Assembly: GCA_017861095.1 (NCBI GenBank) | Contig: JAGFXI010000165.1 | Span: forward strand, 1 to 5,406 | Source of the DNA: Deltaproteobacteria bacterium | GTDB lineage: Bacteria; Desulfobacterota; Syntrophobacteria; BM002 | Direction: 5' to 3' | Length of the DNA stretch: 5,406 nt | In this document: positions 4,348 through 5,406 of the stretch, piece after piece | How the letters are laid out: each line of letters begins with the position of its first letter | Position numbering within the stretch: position 1 is the first letter of the stretch | Translations under genes and position numbers: made by a program | The notes under the pieces: model-generated | What the model was told of the DNA's origin: nothing | Seen by the model: only the letters and a program-made list of their open reading frames with translations | Database searches by the model: none

Positions 4348-5406
4348 ATGCGCAAAGTTTCAGGGCAAGCAATGCATGGCGAACTGATCTTGGTCGTGGA
4401 TGATGACTCGGAAGCACGTGATGCAATTCGTCTCGCTTTGGAGCTCGAGGGGTATATTGTCCATACGGCGAGAACCGGGACTGAAGGAGTAGCTTTGGCT
4501 GGAGTTGTTAAACCTGATTTGATCTTGATGGATGTCGTGATGCCAGCCATGGACGGTATCCGGGCCACCAGAATGCTGAAAGGGAATCCGTCCACCCAGC
4601 CGATCCCGATCATGCTCGTCACCGTCGTGCATCAGCACGAGGACATTGTTAAGGGTCTCGAGGCCGGAGCAACAGACTATATAACTAAACCGTTCTTTCT
4701 GCCGGAACTGAAGGCGCGGGTGAAGGCCGTTCTAAGCATCAAGCGTTTCTACGACGAGTGTATTCAGGCAAGAGAGCGAGCAATTCAGTGGGAGGAGAGA
4801 TACCGACTGCTCGTTGAGAACGCCTCTGTAGGCATTGTTGTCGTCCAAGATGAAAAGATACAGTTCTGTAATCAAAAAGGTTCAGAAATCTTTGGACTTC
4901 CAATAGAAAAACTAGATAACATGATCATAAGCGAAATAATCCACGCAGATGATCGACAACATATTTGTGAGACTCTTAAACACCTAGAGAATACTGATGG
5001 GCAATCTCGTAGTCTTATTCTTAGAGTTGATACTCTTGATGGGAATATTAAGTGGCTTGAGAACAAAGTTGTTACACACCAATGGGAAGGGAAACCGGCG
5101 ACATTAAATTTCATAAGCGACATCAGTAGGAACAAGCGACTTCAGGAAGAAAAAGCGGAGTTTGAGCGACAACTCCAACAAGCGCAGAAAATGGAAGCAA
5201 TAGGGACTTTAGCCAGCGGCATCGCTCATGATTTCAACAATTTACTCCAGGCAGTGCTGGGCTATGCTCAGCTATTACTCTGCAGTAGGGGACCAGAGGA
5301 TCCCGAATTCCTATGGCTACAAAACATCGTAAGCGCTGCCGAACGAGGTTCGCTTCTTATCCGACAACTACTCACTTTCAGCCGAAGAATGGGCGGTGAG
5401 AGAAAA
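4348..5406 (+). CDS. Hybrid receiver-PAS-histidine kinase, 3' end beyond the window
   Basis: 353 residues are visible and the frame is open at the window edge. Residues about 12-130 are a response-regulator receiver domain: acidic D18-D20, phospho-acceptor D62 in LILMDVVMPAMDG, T92, and K114 in YITKPF. A short linker, likely helical (about 131-152), leads to a PAS domain (about 150-262, starting RYRLLVENASVGIVVVQ and ending FISDISRNKRLQEE). Next comes a coiled linker with the dimerisation/phosphotransfer domain, whose H-box GTLASGIAHDFNNLLQAVLGY carries phospho-histidine H294. The H-D-F-N-N form marks the HPK4-like kinase group. The ATPase domain, and perhaps a C-terminal receiver common in this class, must lie downstream. 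No signal peptide or membrane segment is seen, so it is a cytoplasmic sensor. The N-terminal receiver implies input from another kinase; the PAS ligand is unknown. GC falls from about 55-60% in the receiver to about 38% in the PAS region. Confidence 0.93.
   Translation, partial: MRKVSGQAMHGELILVVDDDSEARDAIRLALELEGYIVHTARTGTEGVALAGVVKPDLILMDVVMPAMDGIRATRMLKGNPSTQPIPIMLVTVVHQHEDIVKGLEAGATDYITKPFFLPELKARVKAVLSIKRFYDECIQARERAIQWEERYRLLVENASVGIVVVQDEKIQFCNQKGSEIFGLPIEKLDNMIISEIIHADDRQHICETLKHLENTDGQSRSLILRVDTLDGNIKWLENKVVTHQWEGKPATLNFISDISRNKRLQEEKAEFERQLQQAQKMEAIGTLASGIAHDFNNLLQAVLGYAQLLLCSRGPEDPEFLWLQNIVSAAERGSLLIRQLLTFSRRMGGERK

Noticed and set aside
3429..5406. Integrative element inserted at the tRNA-Arg 3' end
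   Set aside because: No integrase, excisionase or phage gene is visible in the window, and the only tRNA 3'-end-like copy is imperfect and just 170 nt away; the sequence gives no support beyond location.

Overview
The window looks like chromosomal DNA from a GC-rich Gram-negative-type bacterium that uses ferredoxin-linked central carbon metabolism. The first 3.4 kb (about 60% GC) encode a four-subunit 2-oxoacid:ferredoxin oxidoreductase of the KorDABC type, typical of anaerobic or microaerophilic lineages and of reductive-TCA organisms. The mix of KorDABC, SurE and a REC-PAS kinase with an HDFNN-type H-box would suit Nitrospirota, NC10/Methylomirabilota or deltaproteobacterial relatives. That placement is inference; nothing here fixes the phylum.

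Layout: (1) 2-3382, + strand, a tightly packed operon: the 3' end of korD (ferredoxin subunit), korA (alpha), korB (beta, TPP- and [4Fe-4S]-binding), korC (gamma) and surE (5'/3'-nucleotidase). Spacings are 19 nt, 3 nt, a 4-nt ATGA overlap and a 23-nt overlap, so translational coupling is expected. KorA/B/C should form the enzyme core and KorD the extra Fe-S electron outlet to ferredoxin, interconverting 2-oxoglutarate (or a related 2-oxoacid) and succinyl-CoA. korA as written is broken: about 46 codons are missing near position 291-296 and the reading frame shifts. This is either a real lesion or an assembly error. (2) 3379-3551, a self-contained tRNA-Arg(ACG) unit: a promoter whose -35 hexamer contains the surE stop codon, a tRNA with encoded CCA, and a strong intrinsic terminator. 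(3) 3552-4347, about 800 bp with no convincing gene. It holds short direct and inverted repeats and a stretch resembling the acceptor ends of the tRNA-Arg just upstream. (4) 4348-5406, the 5' part of a gene for a hybrid signalling protein (receiver-PAS-histidine kinase) that runs off the window. It is preceded by a strong ribosome binding site, a sigma-54-like -24/-12 candidate and a 15-bp direct repeat at enhancer-like distances.

I found no mobile element, CRISPR array or clearly novel system. The points most worth a second look are the korA lesion, the possible sigma-54 control region of the kinase, the tRNA-like remnant, and the sharp drop in GC inside the kinase gene at the PAS domain.
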